DNA from: Nitrospiraceae bacterium
GTDB lineage: Bacteria; Nitrospirota; Nitrospiria; Nitrospirales; UBA8639
Direction of reading: 5' to 3'
NCBI GenBank assembly: GCA_020632595.1
Contig: JACKFF010000005.1
Coordinates: forward strand, 124,001 to 188,000
Length of the DNA stretch: 64,000 nucleotides
The number at the start of each line of letters is the position of its first letter. Positions within the stretch are counted from its first letter, which is position 1. A program made the position numbers and the translations under genes. The notes below the pieces were generated by a model that had not been told where the DNA came from, ran no database searches, and saw only the letters and a list, made by a program, of their open reading frames with translations. This document shows positions 45,716 through 55,427 of the stretch, piece after piece.

Positions 45716-46682
45716 CTTTTTTCCGGTACTCTGGCCTTATGTCCAGATTGCTCGGATCGACCATTGGTTTAAAAATGTCTTTATGATTCTGGGTATCGTG
45801 CTGGCCCTGTTTTATGAGCCGGAACTTTTTGCCTGGGCTAGTCTTCCTCCTTTGCTTCTGGCTGTGGCAGCTACCTGTTTGATTGCCTCCAGTAATTATG
45901 TGGTGAACGAGCTTCTTGATGCGCCTTATGACCGTCTCCATCCAGTGAAAAAGGACCGCCCCGTTCCTTCTGGGAAGGTTAAAACAGGATGGGCCTGGAT
46001 GGAGTGGTTTTTACTAGGGGCTTCAGGGATGATTCTCGCCTTTTCTCTCAATGCGTATTTTGGGTTCACAGCCCTGGTTTTTTTGTTGAGCGGTCTTATT
46101 TACAATATCCCTCCGATACGGACGAAAGAACTACCTTATTTAGATGTTCTTTCTGAAGCGCTGAATAATCCGATTCGATTATTGCTTGGTTGGTTTGCAC
46201 TTGTCACCAATAGCATTCCCCCACTTTCCCTGGTGTTGGCATACTGGATGGTCGGCGCATTTTTCATGGCCACCAAGCGATTTGCCGAGTATCGACGTAT
46301 TGGTGATCCGATACGTGCCCAGGGGTATCGAAAGTCATTCGGGTATTACACAGAAAATCGTCTATTGCTGAGTATGTTTTTTTATGCGATGGCCTGTTCC
46401 TTTGTGTCTGGAATATTTCTGGTCCGGTATCACATGGAGCTAATTCTCTTTGTCCCTATAGGTGCGGGGTTTTTGACGTATTATCTTAAAGTTGGTTTGC
46501 TGGAGGATAGCCCCGTTCAAAATCCAGAAAAATTATACAAGGAAGGTGGGTTTGTTCTGTATGTTGTATTGAGCACATTGCTCTTTCTCCTGCTCATGTT
46601 TTCTGAGATCCCGTTTTTGTATGAGTTGTTTAATGTGAATCCAGCCATCATTCCACCTCTTTGGACCATTGGTGGAAAGTAA
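45690..46682 (+). CDS. UbiA-type prenyltransferase, decaprenyl-phosphate phosphoribosyltransferase-like
   Basis: A 330-residue integral membrane protein with about eight or nine helices. The first Asp-rich motif reads NELLDAPYDRLHPVKKDRP near residue 72; the HPxKKxRP tail is typical of 5-phosphoribosyl transferases acting on polyprenyl phosphate. The second motif is ATKRFAEYRRIGD near residue 193. The start is placed at 45690, which overlaps the HAD gene by 26 bases; the open frame continues upstream but only through the HAD gene. The product would be a polyprenyl-phospho-pentose donor usable by a GT-C enzyme such as the one encoded next. Confidence 0.87.
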   Translation: MLSTQQPSNFFPVLWPYVQIARIDHWFKNVFMILGIVLALFYEPELFAWASLPPLLLAVAATCLIASSNYVVNELLDAPYDRLHPVKKDRPVPSGKVKTGWAWMEWFLLGASGMILAFSLNAYFGFTALVFLLSGLIYNIPPIRTKELPYLDVLSEALNNPIRLLLGWFALVTNSIPPLSLVLAYWMVGAFFMATKRFAEYRRIGDPIRAQGYRKSFGYYTENRLLLSMFFYAMACSFVSGIFLVRYHMELILFVPIGAGFLTYYLKVGLLEDSPVQNPEKLYKEGGFVLYVVLSTLLFLLLMFSEIPFLYELFNVNPAIIPPLWTIGGK

Positions 46683-47232
46683 GTGCGGTCATCTCCCCCA
46701 TCCAAATGATTCCAGGGTGTTCGAAATTTGGGCTTGTGTGTATTTTCGTGAGGCGAAGGACAAAACAACCACCAAAGATTCCTTCAGTCTTAAGCAGGGA
46801 TTCCGAGGAATTAAACAACATGCTGTAACCTGCATGACCACGGGTGAGGAACATAAAAGATGTTAAAAGAGGGGACGGCCTCTCTGGAAAGATATTCAGG
46901 CATGGATGAGATGGTCTCTTCGCTATCGCGGAGAATTGCCTCCTGTTGGGACGACTCTGCCCTCAACACTTGACCAAATTGTGAAGGGTTTTTGAATGTT
47001 AGGATTCAAGCATGAGGAAATCACGGCCTTCGAACATTGAGCCCTTTCGTGATGGATCGTCTTGCCGGCGTTCGGAGACATCCGGAGTTCTGATTATGAA
47101 TGAGTGTGAGAGGGAAATTAAAATGATGAAATTCCTAAGTGGAAGATTACCTATCTTATTTGAAAGAAGAGGAAGCTCCGATTTGATAACCGTTTGTTTC
47201 CCAAGGAATCCTTCTGGAAAGGGTTACGCCTA
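46683..47232. other. Gap between prenyltransferase and membrane glycosyltransferase genes
   Basis: 550 bases with several short open frames in different phases (for example plus-strand frames ending near 46866 and 47233) but no recognised domain. No clear terminator. It may contain a promoter for the next gene. Confidence 0.4.
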
Positions 47233-48825
47233 ATGGGTGAAATGAATCGGCCAGATTTCTCCAGAGCCATGTTCGGCTTTTTTATTCTTCAGATCGGGTT
47301 GCTGATTTGGGCTGGTTGGGTCAATCAGGATTGGATTAGCACTGATGGAATTTCCTATATTCGCATTGCCCAATATTATGCTTCCGGACAGTTCGATCTA
47401 GCGGTTTCCGGATATTGGGGGCCCATGTTGAGCTGGATTATTGTGCCGTTGCTCGGCTTTGTGGAAGAACCGTTATCGGCTGCGCAGATGGCCATGGCAC
47501 TATCGGCGATTGTTTACCTTTTTGGCTGTATGGCGATCTTCCGGGTTTTGGGGATCGGGTCCTCCGCGGTCCTAGTCGCTCTCGGGATCGTTACCTTTTT
47601 TAGTGTCCACTGGGCGGTTCAAGGGATCACTCCGGACCTCCTGATGAGTGGCATTCTTTGTCTGGCCATAAGCCGAACTGTGCATCCTGAATGGTGCGAT
47701 AAGCCATCTGTCCAATTTTCTGCCGGGCTATTATTTGGAGCTGCCTATTTAGCAAAAGCGCCTGGGTTGCCATTTGCATTTATTTTGATCGTGGCGGTAG
47801 GGGCGTTGTGGGTCGTTTCCCAGCAGACCAGTCCGATGCATGCTCTACGTAGCGCCGCGATTACCTTTTTTGGGTTAATGCTTATTGCCGGGCCTTGGAT
47901 TTTGGTCCTGTCCCTCAAGTATGAAAGACCGACGTTTTCGACAAGTGCCGGAATTAGTCATGCCGTCATGGGTCCGGCTGGTATCCGGCGGGGACATCCA
48001 ACTTTTTCGGACTTTGTAATTCCTGAACAGGGCCGACTTTCGTCCTGGGAGGATCCAATTTCGAAAAAGTACTCGCACTGGTCCCCCCTCGAAAGCACAG
48101 AAAATTTTCGCCATCAATTGCGAATCGTCTATGGTAATGTGATGAAAACTATACGTCTGCTGAAGAACTTTGACTGGCTTGGTATCGGGCTGGTTTCGGT
48201 CATATTTGGATTCTTGGTTCATGCTCCATGGAGACAGAATATGCAGTCGGATCGCTGGCGATGGGCAGCGATAATTATTGGGTGTCTTGTGGTGATCTAT
48301 TTGCCGGGTTATGGGGGAGAAAGGCGATATTATTATTCCGTCTACCCGTTTCTTCTTGTCGGGAGTTTAGGCTTTGTGGGGTATCTGGCCAAGCGTCGGT
48401 CCGGTCAGGAGAAAATCCTTCATATTATGGCATTGTCCCTTGTTTCCTTATCTTTTCTCTTTCCCCTCGCTAACCAACCCTTCTTTCCGGAGAGACCCAG
48501 CTATCAGGCGGCAAAAATCTTGAAGGAAAAATTGAACGCCCTTCATATCAGTGGCCCAATTGCTTCGACAAGCGATTTGGAAAATATTGATTCCTATACC
48601 GCCTTTCTGATGCAAGTGCCCTATCATGGTAGGTCAAAGCGGTCTCAGACTGTCGAAGAGGTGGAATCGTCTCTTGCCAAAATTATCATCGTTGACCGGG
48701 GGACTTTGGCAGATGAAAATCTTCATAATGATAAGAGTTTCATCAGCCTGGATGAAAAAATGTTCGATTCTCTCGGAAGGGATTTCGATCCTGGAGTAAA
48801 AGTCTACATCAATACAAAAATATAA
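47233..48825 (+). CDS. GT-C-fold glycosyltransferase-like membrane protein (GT39/ArnT type)
   Basis: A 530-residue integral membrane protein with about 10-12 helices in the first 400 residues and a soluble C-terminal domain of about 110 residues. The first extracytoplasmic loop has WISTDGISYIRIAQYYASG, a catalytic-Asp pattern typical of GT39/PMT/ArnT-type enzymes that use polyprenyl-phosphate sugars. I prefer the ATG at 47233, which has GGAAAGGG at a good distance, over the TTG at 47194. The neighbouring HAD/UbiA pair could supply its donor. Confidence 0.8.
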   Translation: MGEMNRPDFSRAMFGFFILQIGLLIWAGWVNQDWISTDGISYIRIAQYYASGQFDLAVSGYWGPMLSWIIVPLLGFVEEPLSAAQMAMALSAIVYLFGCMAIFRVLGIGSSAVLVALGIVTFFSVHWAVQGITPDLLMSGILCLAISRTVHPEWCDKPSVQFSAGLLFGAAYLAKAPGLPFAFILIVAVGALWVVSQQTSPMHALRSAAITFFGLMLIAGPWILVLSLKYERPTFSTSAGISHAVMGPAGIRRGHPTFSDFVIPEQGRLSSWEDPISKKYSHWSPLESTENFRHQLRIVYGNVMKTIRLLKNFDWLGIGLVSVIFGFLVHAPWRQNMQSDRWRWAAIIIGCLVVIYLPGYGGERRYYYSVYPFLLVGSLGFVGYLAKRRSGQEKILHIMALSLVSLSFLFPLANQPFFPERPSYQAAKILKEKLNALHISGPIASTSDLENIDSYTAFLMQVPYHGRSKRSQTVEEVESSLAKIIIVDRGTLADENLHNDKSFISLDEKMFDSLGRDFDPGVKVYINTKI

Positions 48826-49077
48826 TTTTGCGGATTAAGCGGTTGTTTTTCTGCAGCTTGTTTAGCAATGTTGGGGACTTCAAGATCTTGAGCAGCTGGG
48901 ATAGCCAGGATCTGACATTTCACTGAGAGTGGGAGATCTTTCTGTGTATTTTTGGGAATTCGGCACCCTGCCTTCATGCATAACTCCATACACTTCGTCA
49001 TCACCTGATTGAAATCGCTGCCGGCGGACTGGATTGAGGTGACCGGTCAAATCGCCGGAACATAAATAGGAATCTGA

Positions 49078-50046
49078 TTATTCTTGTGACTCTGATCCGG
49101 ATGGTGGGTAAATTATGACGGACAGGGCATTGTGATCGCTGAGGATGCCTTTGAATGGGAGTGATTTAGGGTGGTCGGTGCGAATTCCTCTGACGGCAAT
49201 CAAATCCGGGCCGCTTTGTTGAACAAGGGTCAGGGCATTCGCTTTAAGAAATTCTTCCAAAATCTCTGCATCGCGTTTCTCTTGGTCTGGGCGAAGATTC
49301 GCGTCCATCCCGACCAGCAATGGTGCGTCAGGAGAAACGAACCGCCTAATGCCTGTTGTAATCTGCCTAAATTGTAGGGCCCTGGCCTCAATGCTGGCCT
49401 CACCTCGACCCGCGTCCATATGACTATTCAGTACCCAGAATGATGGGAATTTAACAAGCTGAAATCCCTTCGAAAAGAAATCATCGGCTTTATTCAGGTC
49501 GGTATTCCAACCTGCAAAGGCCTCATAGGGTTCCGAATGGATAGACTCAGGTTGTTCGCGAGCGAGCATCAGGAGTCCGGGACTCAAGCATATGGTACAC
49601 ATGGTTCGAAGGGGCCACCAGTCAGCCCCGCCGCCTTCGGTGAACCATGGGTGATTTGCCCAGACATGTGTGGTGTATCGGGCGAGTTGTGCCGGACGGA
49701 CAAAGGCTTCTTGAAACAGCACAAGATCAAACTTGGAGGCTAGATCTCCAATGCATGTGACCTCTTCTTCAGTATGGGCCTCACTCGAGAAGAATGAGTC
49801 GGAAAGAAGGCGGTCATGAATATTAAATACCAAGACCGAGAGCCCATGGTTGAAAGTTGAATCAGGAAAAGCTGCTTCGGAGAGGCCCACCTGCTCTTGC
49901 CAATCCAGTCGACATGGTTCGGTCAATGTGGCTTTCGTTTCAAATTTTCCCAGGCAAGCGCTCAGAATCATGAGTGCCATCAGGGACAACAGAACCAGGA
50001 CGTTCTCCCACAATCCTGAATATGGACATTGGCATCTCCTTCTCAT
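49078..50046 (-). CDS. Endonuclease/exonuclease/phosphatase family lipoprotein
   Basis: A 322-residue protein with an N-terminal lipoprotein signal ending in a LSAC lipobox (cysteine at about residue 31). The EEP-fold motifs are present: VLVFNIHDRL near 69, DLVLFQEAF near 109, VLNSHMD near 207, LLVGMDANLRPDQ near 244, and the final SDHNALSV near 305. Metal-binding Glu, catalytic His, and Asp/Asn residues are all retained, so it is likely an active phosphodiesterase, possibly of the sphingomyelinase type, anchored in the envelope. It is a single gene on the minus strand. Confidence 0.85.
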   Translation of the reverse strand: MRRRCQCPYSGLWENVLVLLSLMALMILSACLGKFETKATLTEPCRLDWQEQVGLSEAAFPDSTFNHGLSVLVFNIHDRLLSDSFFSSEAHTEEEVTCIGDLASKFDLVLFQEAFVRPAQLARYTTHVWANHPWFTEGGGADWWPLRTMCTICLSPGLLMLAREQPESIHSEPYEAFAGWNTDLNKADDFFSKGFQLVKFPSFWVLNSHMDAGRGEASIEARALQFRQITTGIRRFVSPDAPLLVGMDANLRPDQEKRDAEILEEFLKANALTLVQQSGPDLIAVRGIRTDHPKSLPFKGILSDHNALSVIIYPPSGSESQE

Positions 50047-50754
50047 TCATTCGAAGGGCAGTCGTTGATTTCCCTGCCTTTGTGAGTCGAATCTTGCCAC
50101 GTGAGTTTATTTGCTATGCATTCCATATACTTATGCGAAGTTGTGAACGAGGACTCAAACTTTTGGTTTTCAATAGAGAAAGAGGTTTCTGCACTCTTTA
50201 TTCGCATAATCAACTAACTTGCCCCTGCGATGAAACCTTACAAAAATTGGGGGATTAGGATAAAATCTTTCGCTCCATTCACCTTTTTTTTCGAACGGCC
50301 TCTAGTCTGCTTCCGTTAGGAGGTTTGTTTCTTCCTGGGCCTATCTTCTTTATGGGATGTAAAGATTATAAATTTTTGAGCTTTGTCATCGACGGGCATT
50401 GTTTCAAGGTTTCTTAAGAGATTATTGCAGGGAACTTTATGCGGCTCTCTTGGTTTTGTTTGAAAATGGAGAACCAAGCTTAATGTTTGCGATTCCGTCC
50501 TCATAGCGCATGTGTACAAACTTGGGAACCTGTTGCAAGAAAGTCTGGTTCTGCAGTTTTAAAAAAATTTATCACGGGCTTGACTCCCGCCCGGCTGTAT
50601 TGATTCCGACCAGAAAAGGCGAATTCTGCGGCATTGGGAGGTTGCTGGAGGTCGCCTAGTGAGAGTGGATTCAGGGGTGATAAGGGAAAGGAGCGTCTAC
50701 CTCTGGCTTCTTGTGGCTTCTGACTCGCGCTGCAGGTTCTATGCTGTGCCTCCG
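50047..50754. other. Gene-poor gap
   Basis: 700 bases with short, unrelated open frames and no domain I recognise. A run of A near 50563-50569 and a T-rich stretch near 50283 are present. The upstream part probably carries the promoter of the EEP-family lipoprotein gene. Confidence 0.4.
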
Positions 50755-51777
50755 CTAGGGCGTAATGATGATATCGACAAAGGCAGGTAAACTGTCGGCA
50801 CCTTGAATGTCCGTAACTCTGAGCGTGAAGCGGAAGAGGCGTTCTTCGACTACAAAGGGGGCCAAAAATTTGGCTTGTGCGGAATACGGGTCAAGCAAAG
50901 GAACTTTACTTCCTCGTACTTGTTCCCAGTGGTACTGGAGGGAGCCGCCGTCGGGATCATAACTCCTTAAGCCATTCAAGAGGACTCGTGTTCCCGAAAG
51001 GACCGTTTGCGTTTTGCCGGGATCCGAGACCGGTGGCTGGTTTGGTTCATCGTTCACCTCAACCAGGATGCCGAGGGTGGCCTCTTGATTGCGGTTTTTT
51101 ACGGTAAGTGCGGTTTCCCCATTTCCCACCAGCCGGACCACCCCATTTGGGTTGACAGAAATGATTTTTTCGTTTCCAGACTGATAGGTGGTTCCTGTGC
51201 TTTGTGCCCGAAGGGAACGGGAAATTCCATCTGAGAATCGCCCAATCACTGGTAATTCAAAGGTTTTTCCGAGAAAGTCCACTTGGTCATACACACGAGT
51301 TCCGCTGGCTCGTCCCAATCTCAGAGGCTTGTCCGTTTGAAAGTCAATCTCCAGAAGTGCAGCATTTGGCTCAATTTGAATCAGGATTTCATCGAAGATG
51401 GCTAAGGATTCATGTTGTGATTGCCTTCCACCCTGTTCGGCCACAGCTAGAAGCCGATACGTGCCCATCGTTTCTTCGGGGACGGGGATTTTCCCGCCAA
51501 AGGAAGGATTGTTTTTCGCCGTGGCGACAAGGGCTAATTTTTCCTCGACCAATTCTCGCAGCATATCGTCAAATTCACCATACAAATAGTAGTTCACCTT
51601 GGTGACTCCGGGAAGACCCTCTAGATCCATGGCGACCGGGATATGATCGCCTGACTGGTGAACCGTGTGCTCTTTTGGCTCAATTATGGAAAAGGGCCAG
51701 CCTGTTTGATAACCGAGGAGAAGAGTAGATAGGGGTATAAAGACTATCGTGATGAGGGAGACGCAAGTGCGAAACAT
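50755..51777 (-). CDS. Secreted protein with Ig-like and PKD-like domains
   Basis: A 340-residue exported protein. An N-terminal hydrophobic segment (about residues 5-24) acts as signal or anchor. The middle region contains a bacterial Ig-like segment (IISVNPNGVVRLVGNGETAL near residue 206). The C-terminal 90 residues form a PKD/REJ-like domain: a PVSDPGKTQTVLSGTRVLLN start, an S-Y-DPDGG core, then W and V-T-D-I residues as usual. It probably lies in the envelope or outside the cell and mediates protein or carbohydrate contact. No catalytic motif is seen. Confidence 0.78.
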   Translation of the reverse strand: MFRTCVSLITIVFIPLSTLLLGYQTGWPFSIIEPKEHTVHQSGDHIPVAMDLEGLPGVTKVNYYLYGEFDDMLRELVEEKLALVATAKNNPSFGGKIPVPEETMGTYRLLAVAEQGGRQSQHESLAIFDEILIQIEPNAALLEIDFQTDKPLRLGRASGTRVYDQVDFLGKTFELPVIGRFSDGISRSLRAQSTGTTYQSGNEKIISVNPNGVVRLVGNGETALTVKNRNQEATLGILVEVNDEPNQPPVSDPGKTQTVLSGTRVLLNGLRSYDPDGGSLQYHWEQVRGSKVPLLDPYSAQAKFLAPFVVEERLFRFTLRVTDIQGADSLPAFVDIIITP

Positions 51778-51982
51778 GTTCGTACCTCACAAAGCATCAT
51801 GAGCCAACGATTTTATCATACATCACCCTTCCAAGTGGGTGCATCCCTCATGATAATGAGGAGTTTCTGGCTTGTGAGATGCGGGAGAGTAAGAAGAGGA
51901 AGGCATGGAACCGTAAAATTAAAAAAGGCATGGTTTAATGGTGGGACTCCTTGAAAGTTCATCCATGGGGCTGATGGTGTAT

Positions 51983-52972
51983 TTACATCGCCATCTTCTC
52001 GGCTGAATCAGTATCCTGGTCCACTTGATCAAGGCTTGGGTGATTCAGTACCCAAGCGGGGACTGGACGAATATCCCAAATGATCCCGAAAAGTTGGAGC
52101 ACTTCCAGCAGGTAATAGGTGACATCGATTTCCCACCATCGAAATCCTTGCCGGGCAGAGCTGCAATATTGATGATGATTATTGTGCCATCCTTCACCTA
52201 GAGTGATGATGGCCAGAAGGAAGTTGTTCCGGCTATGGTCTGAGGTTGGATAGCGTCGGGTACCAAAAAGATGGGAAAGTGAATTGATGGTGAAAGTGCC
52301 GTGCCAGAGGACAACGGTCGAAATCACGAAGCCCCACACTAGCATTTGCCAGCCACTTGTTCCCAGATCCGGATAGGCGCTGCCGAGCCATTTCCCCAAG
52401 AAAAAGAGCATGACTGCCAGTCCGATCGGCACAAGGGTGTCGAAACGATTGAGAAATCGTAATTCCGGATATCGCGCGAAATCTTTGATGCGGTTCAACT
52501 TTGTTGCGAGTTGATCATGGGTTAAAAACCAACCGACATGGCTCCACCAGAGCCCGCGGATGACAGGAGAGTGGACATCTGCCGGTTTGTCCGAATTGGC
52601 ATGATGGTGGCGATGATTAGCAGCCCACCATAAAGGACCTCGTTGGGCCGCGCTGGCCCCAAGACAGGCAAACAGAAACTGCATCCCTCGTGAGGTGCGA
52701 AAGGTTCGGTGTGAGAAGTAGCGGTGATAAAAGCCGGTAATGGCGAACATTCGTACTATATACAAGGAGACGGCAACCGCGATCGCGATAGGACTCCAGC
52801 CCACCCAAAAGACTGCGAGGACGGCAATATGTAGGGCCAAAAATGGGATCGTTCGCACCAGGTCTATCTCTCGCCCATTTTTATGGGAAGCCAGTGCTGT
52901 CGCTTCTTGGGTGTCAAACAGGGACTTTAGCATTTTCCATGGGCCCAATATGATCCTCTGGATTTCTGGCAT
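51983..52972 (-). CDS. Acyl-CoA or acyl-lipid desaturase
   Basis: A 329-residue integral membrane fatty-acid desaturase. The three histidine boxes are intact: HRYFSH at about residue 83, HRHHHANSD near 121, and EGWHNNHHQY near 257. There are four predicted membrane helices around them. It inserts a double bond (most likely delta-9) in acyl chains and so adjusts membrane fluidity. An 8-bp hairpin (CCAGAAGG-AGA-CCTTCTGG) lies 145 bases upstream of the start codon at 53117-53135. There is no electron-transfer domain in the same protein. Confidence 0.93.
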   Translation of the reverse strand: MPEIQRIILGPWKMLKSLFDTQEATALASHKNGREIDLVRTIPFLALHIAVLAVFWVGWSPIAIAVAVSLYIVRMFAITGFYHRYFSHRTFRTSRGMQFLFACLGASAAQRGPLWWAANHRHHHANSDKPADVHSPVIRGLWWSHVGWFLTHDQLATKLNRIKDFARYPELRFLNRFDTLVPIGLAVMLFFLGKWLGSAYPDLGTSGWQMLVWGFVISTVVLWHGTFTINSLSHLFGTRRYPTSDHSRNNFLLAIITLGEGWHNNHHQYCSSARQGFRWWEIDVTYYLLEVLQLFGIIWDIRPVPAWVLNHPSLDQVDQDTDSAEKMAM

Positions 52973-53116
52973 CCTTAGCGCTCCTCTCTCATGTGTAGGG
53001 AATTCCGAGATATCTATAACTTACGATTCACAAAACTTCATCGAGGCCTTTATGAAAAACGGAGATCCTCAACTTTCTTAAGATAAGGGGGAAATATTCA
53101 AACTCTACAAAGTAAA

Positions 53117-53135
53117 CCAGAAGGAGACCTTCTGG
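53117..53135. other. 8-bp perfect hairpin upstream of the desaturase gene
   Basis: CCAGAAGG-AGA-CCTTCTGG is a perfect 8-bp inverted repeat with a 3-base loop. It is 145 bases from the desaturase start on the opposite strand and has no T-run immediately after it, so it is not a clear terminator. It may be an operator or mRNA leader structure. Confidence 0.35.
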
Positions 53136-53254
53136 CAAATACAATTTTACCTGGTGCATGCCTTTTGGGATGTGATGGGAGGCTGGATATTCTAAAAGAA
53201 CCCTTAAAAAAAGGCTGACTCAAGTATCCATCATGGTGATACGGAAAGTGAGGA

Positions 53255-53392
53255 ATGTTCCTAGCCATAAAAAATTTTTTCAGAACTAAAATCCCTTCAT
53301 TTTTTGCTGATTGGCTATGGAAGGTCATTGGTTTCGAGGCTTGGCATGTTGTTATGGATGCGGCAGGCAATCTGGGTCTATTGATAGATTAA
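53255..53392 (+). CDS. Possible 45-residue small protein
   Basis: The frame from ATG 53255 encodes 45 residues beginning MFLAIKNFFRTKIPSFFADW and ending in an amphipathic stretch. GTGAGGA lies just before the start. Codon choice looks coding-like, but I know no homologue and the length is small, so chance cannot be excluded. Confidence 0.25.
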   Translation: MFLAIKNFFRTKIPSFFADWLWKVIGFEAWHVVMDAAGNLGLLID

Positions 53393-54120
53393 ACGCTCAG
53401 ATGCATTGGTTTGACACTGGTAGGTCCCTCGAAGCAATGGAATGAATGCCAGAAAATGATTATTTAATTGGAGAAAGGACTAAATATTTAACTGGAAAAG
53501 TAAAAGACAAGCCCACGAAGCATGCTACTGCTCCTGTTAGCACCTAATGATTTGTATGTATTTGGAAAGGCTAACAAAAACACCCCCAAATTTACCAATT
53601 TGTTTTCCGTGACAATAATTTTGGGCAGCTATGAAAATTCTCATTTATTATCTGTGTAAACCGGAACTTCGCCCATACCAGGATGTCCTGGAGACTGTGG
53701 ATGAGGCAAAAATGCAATCAAAATAGGTCGCTCATCGTGTAGTGGGAAATTTCCTGAATCACAAGAAGCCAATCCCTGGGTTGATCTTGTGGGGGGGGGA
53801 ACAACTAGCCAAGCCAATAAAACCAGGATGGTCCCCGCTGCAACCCTTCCGCCATATACTGATGCCGACTGAATAATATTCAAGTGGGGGAGAATAATAT
53901 CGTAGCTCCTCCTGTTAGCCGTCCAGGACCTTGAGGCCCATGGCTTTTGATAAAAGGTGCGGCGCGGATCCACCATTCAATCGTGACCGAAATTACATAG
54001 TTCACATGAGTGGTCAGCGATGCCAACCGACCGGGAGCTGAACATGCCTAAAATTATTTTTCCGAGTAATGATCATCAAAACAATTGGGGGTATCCAATC
54101 ATCCACCTGGACATATGATT

Positions 54121-54717
54121 CTATGTTTGAGGAGTATCATGTGGATGCTGTTGTTTGATCAGCACTGCTGCGACCCGTTTGGCAATTTTGGCTGCGTCAG
54201 GTTTTTGTGATACCTGGGCGGTCACGATTGCACCTTCCAATAAGAGCGAGAGTTCTTCGGCTAACTGCCGAGGATTCCGCGCTCCCACCTGCATGCATAG
54301 GTTGAGCATAAATTCCGTCATCATCCGCTTGAAATCTCTGCAGACGTACCGCAGTGAGGTGTCCGGGGCGGAATGCTCACCAACGGCATTGATGAACAGG
54401 CACCCATAAAAACTCTGTTGCGAGAACCAGGTTTCGGCCACATCGAAAATGGCCAGTAAGCGGGTTTTGGGAGTGCGGGCCTTGGTCTCCACCTGCCGCC
54501 AGAACGAATTTCTAAACTGTTCGTCATAGTGTCGTAATGCCGCGAGCACCAATTCCTCTTTTGAGCGGAAGTGCGCATACAAGGTTTTTTTTGTCACCCC
54601 CGAGTGTTCAACAATCGTATCGATCCCTGTGGCGTGAATCCCGTTTTGTGCAAATAAGGTCACGGCTGTCTGGATGAGTTGCTCCCGCTTTGAGGGTCGG
54701 GCTCTTTCTTGTTTCAT
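54121..54717 (-). CDS. TetR family transcriptional regulator
   Basis: A 198-residue regulator. The HTH is at residues 25-55, with GVTKKTLYAHFRSKEELVLA in its recognition region. The C-terminal domain resembles TetR_C domains of AcrR/NemR-like repressors. It is divergently oriented to the YHS gene; the 240-base gap between them has two perfect palindromes that are good operator candidates. It probably represses itself and the YHS gene in response to a small ligand; the ligand is unknown. Confidence 0.9.
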   Translation of the reverse strand: MKQERARPSKREQLIQTAVTLFAQNGIHATGIDTIVEHSGVTKKTLYAHFRSKEELVLAALRHYDEQFRNSFWRQVETKARTPKTRLLAIFDVAETWFSQQSFYGCLFINAVGEHSAPDTSLRYVCRDFKRMMTEFMLNLCMQVGARNPRQLAEELSLLLEGAIVTAQVSQKPDAAKIAKRVAAVLIKQQHPHDTPQT

Positions 54718-54722
54718 TTTAC

Positions 54723-54738
54723 TAGACCTGCAGGTCTA
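54723..54738. promoter_or_regulatory. 16-bp perfect palindrome, likely TetR operator
   Basis: TAGACCTGCAGGTCTA is a perfect 16-bp palindrome 5 bases upstream of the TetR start codon. Its TAGACC/GGTCTA arms resemble boxes bound by some TetR-family repressors such as NemR. An autoregulatory site is the simplest reading. Confidence 0.7.
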
Positions 54739-54899
54739 TCGATATTTTTTGTAATTTTTGGGGATCCATAAATGACTCTGATCGACATCTGTCTTTGTGG
54801 TGTTTCTATCCCAATGGCTTGAATGGTTTCTGCAGTGGTAGCGCGACTGAAAAATAAGTGTAACGAAACAAGAACTGAGATGACTAGAATCCATAAAGG

Positions 54900-54916
54900 A
54901 TACAGATCTGTATACT
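54900..54916 (+). promoter_or_regulatory. 14-bp palindrome overlapping a possible -10 box of the YHS gene
   Basis: ATACAGATCTGTAT (54900-54913) is a perfect palindrome overlapping TATACT (54911-54916), a good -10 box 42 bases upstream of the YHS start. The -35 region is weak, as expected for a regulated promoter. The half-sites differ from those of the other palindrome but share A-x-AC and GT-x-T positions. Confidence 0.5.
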
Positions 54917-54957
54917 ACGATTTACTAACCATTCTATCTTCAAAAAGGAGATCCATC

Positions 54958-55419
54958 ATGAAATTGATGAAGACAATCTTAAGTTCCCTGTTGGTCATGT
55001 CTCTGGCCCTCGCGGCGACACCGGTCCTCGCGGGGGATGTCACCAATAGCACTCCGGGAATCAGCGGGTATGATCCGGTTGCATACTTTACGGATGGCAA
55101 ACCGATGAGGGGCTCCGGTTACCATGTGGTCGAGCACAAGGGAGTGACCTACGCCTTTGCTACCAAAGAGCACAAAGAAATGTTCGAGGCCGACCCCGGG
55201 AAGTATGTGCCGGCCTACGGTGGATATTGTGCCTATGGTGTGGCGGTCGGGAAGAAATTCGTGTCCGATCCTGAAGCGTGGAAGATCGTTCAGGGGAGAC
55301 TGTATTTGAACCTGGATCGGGATATCCAAAGCAAATGGGCCAAGGATATTCCGGGTTATCTCAAAAAGTCTGAGGCTAATTGGAAAGAAATCAAAGATAA
55401 AGCGCCGTCGGATTTATAA
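54958..55419 (+). CDS. Secreted YHS-domain protein
   Basis: A 153-residue exported protein with a signal peptide cleaved after VLA near residue 22. The YHS domain reads ISGYDPVAYFTDGKPMRGSG near 33, then AFATKEHKEMFEADPGKYVP and YGGYCAYGVAVGKKF. Such domains are thought to bind metal. The ATG at 54958 is backed by AAAAGGAG; the frame extends upstream to 54823, but that part lacks homology and contains the palindrome. It is divergent to the TetR gene and is followed by a strong terminator and the cytochrome P460 gene. Confidence 0.88.
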   Translation: MKLMKTILSSLLVMSLALAATPVLAGDVTNSTPGISGYDPVAYFTDGKPMRGSGYHVVEHKGVTYAFATKEHKEMFEADPGKYVPAYGGYCAYGVAVGKKFVSDPEAWKIVQGRLYLNLDRDIQSKWAKDIPGYLKKSEANWKEIKDKAPSDL

Positions 55420-55427
55420 CGGAGGTC

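Larger units (their letters stand above)
52973..54120. other. Gene-poor stretch between desaturase and TetR genes
   Basis: 1.15 kb containing a hairpin at 53117-53135, the possible small gene at 53255-53392, and a minus-strand 111-residue frame (53641-53976) with one hydrophobic segment near its middle. None is supported by family recognition. Confidence 0.4.
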
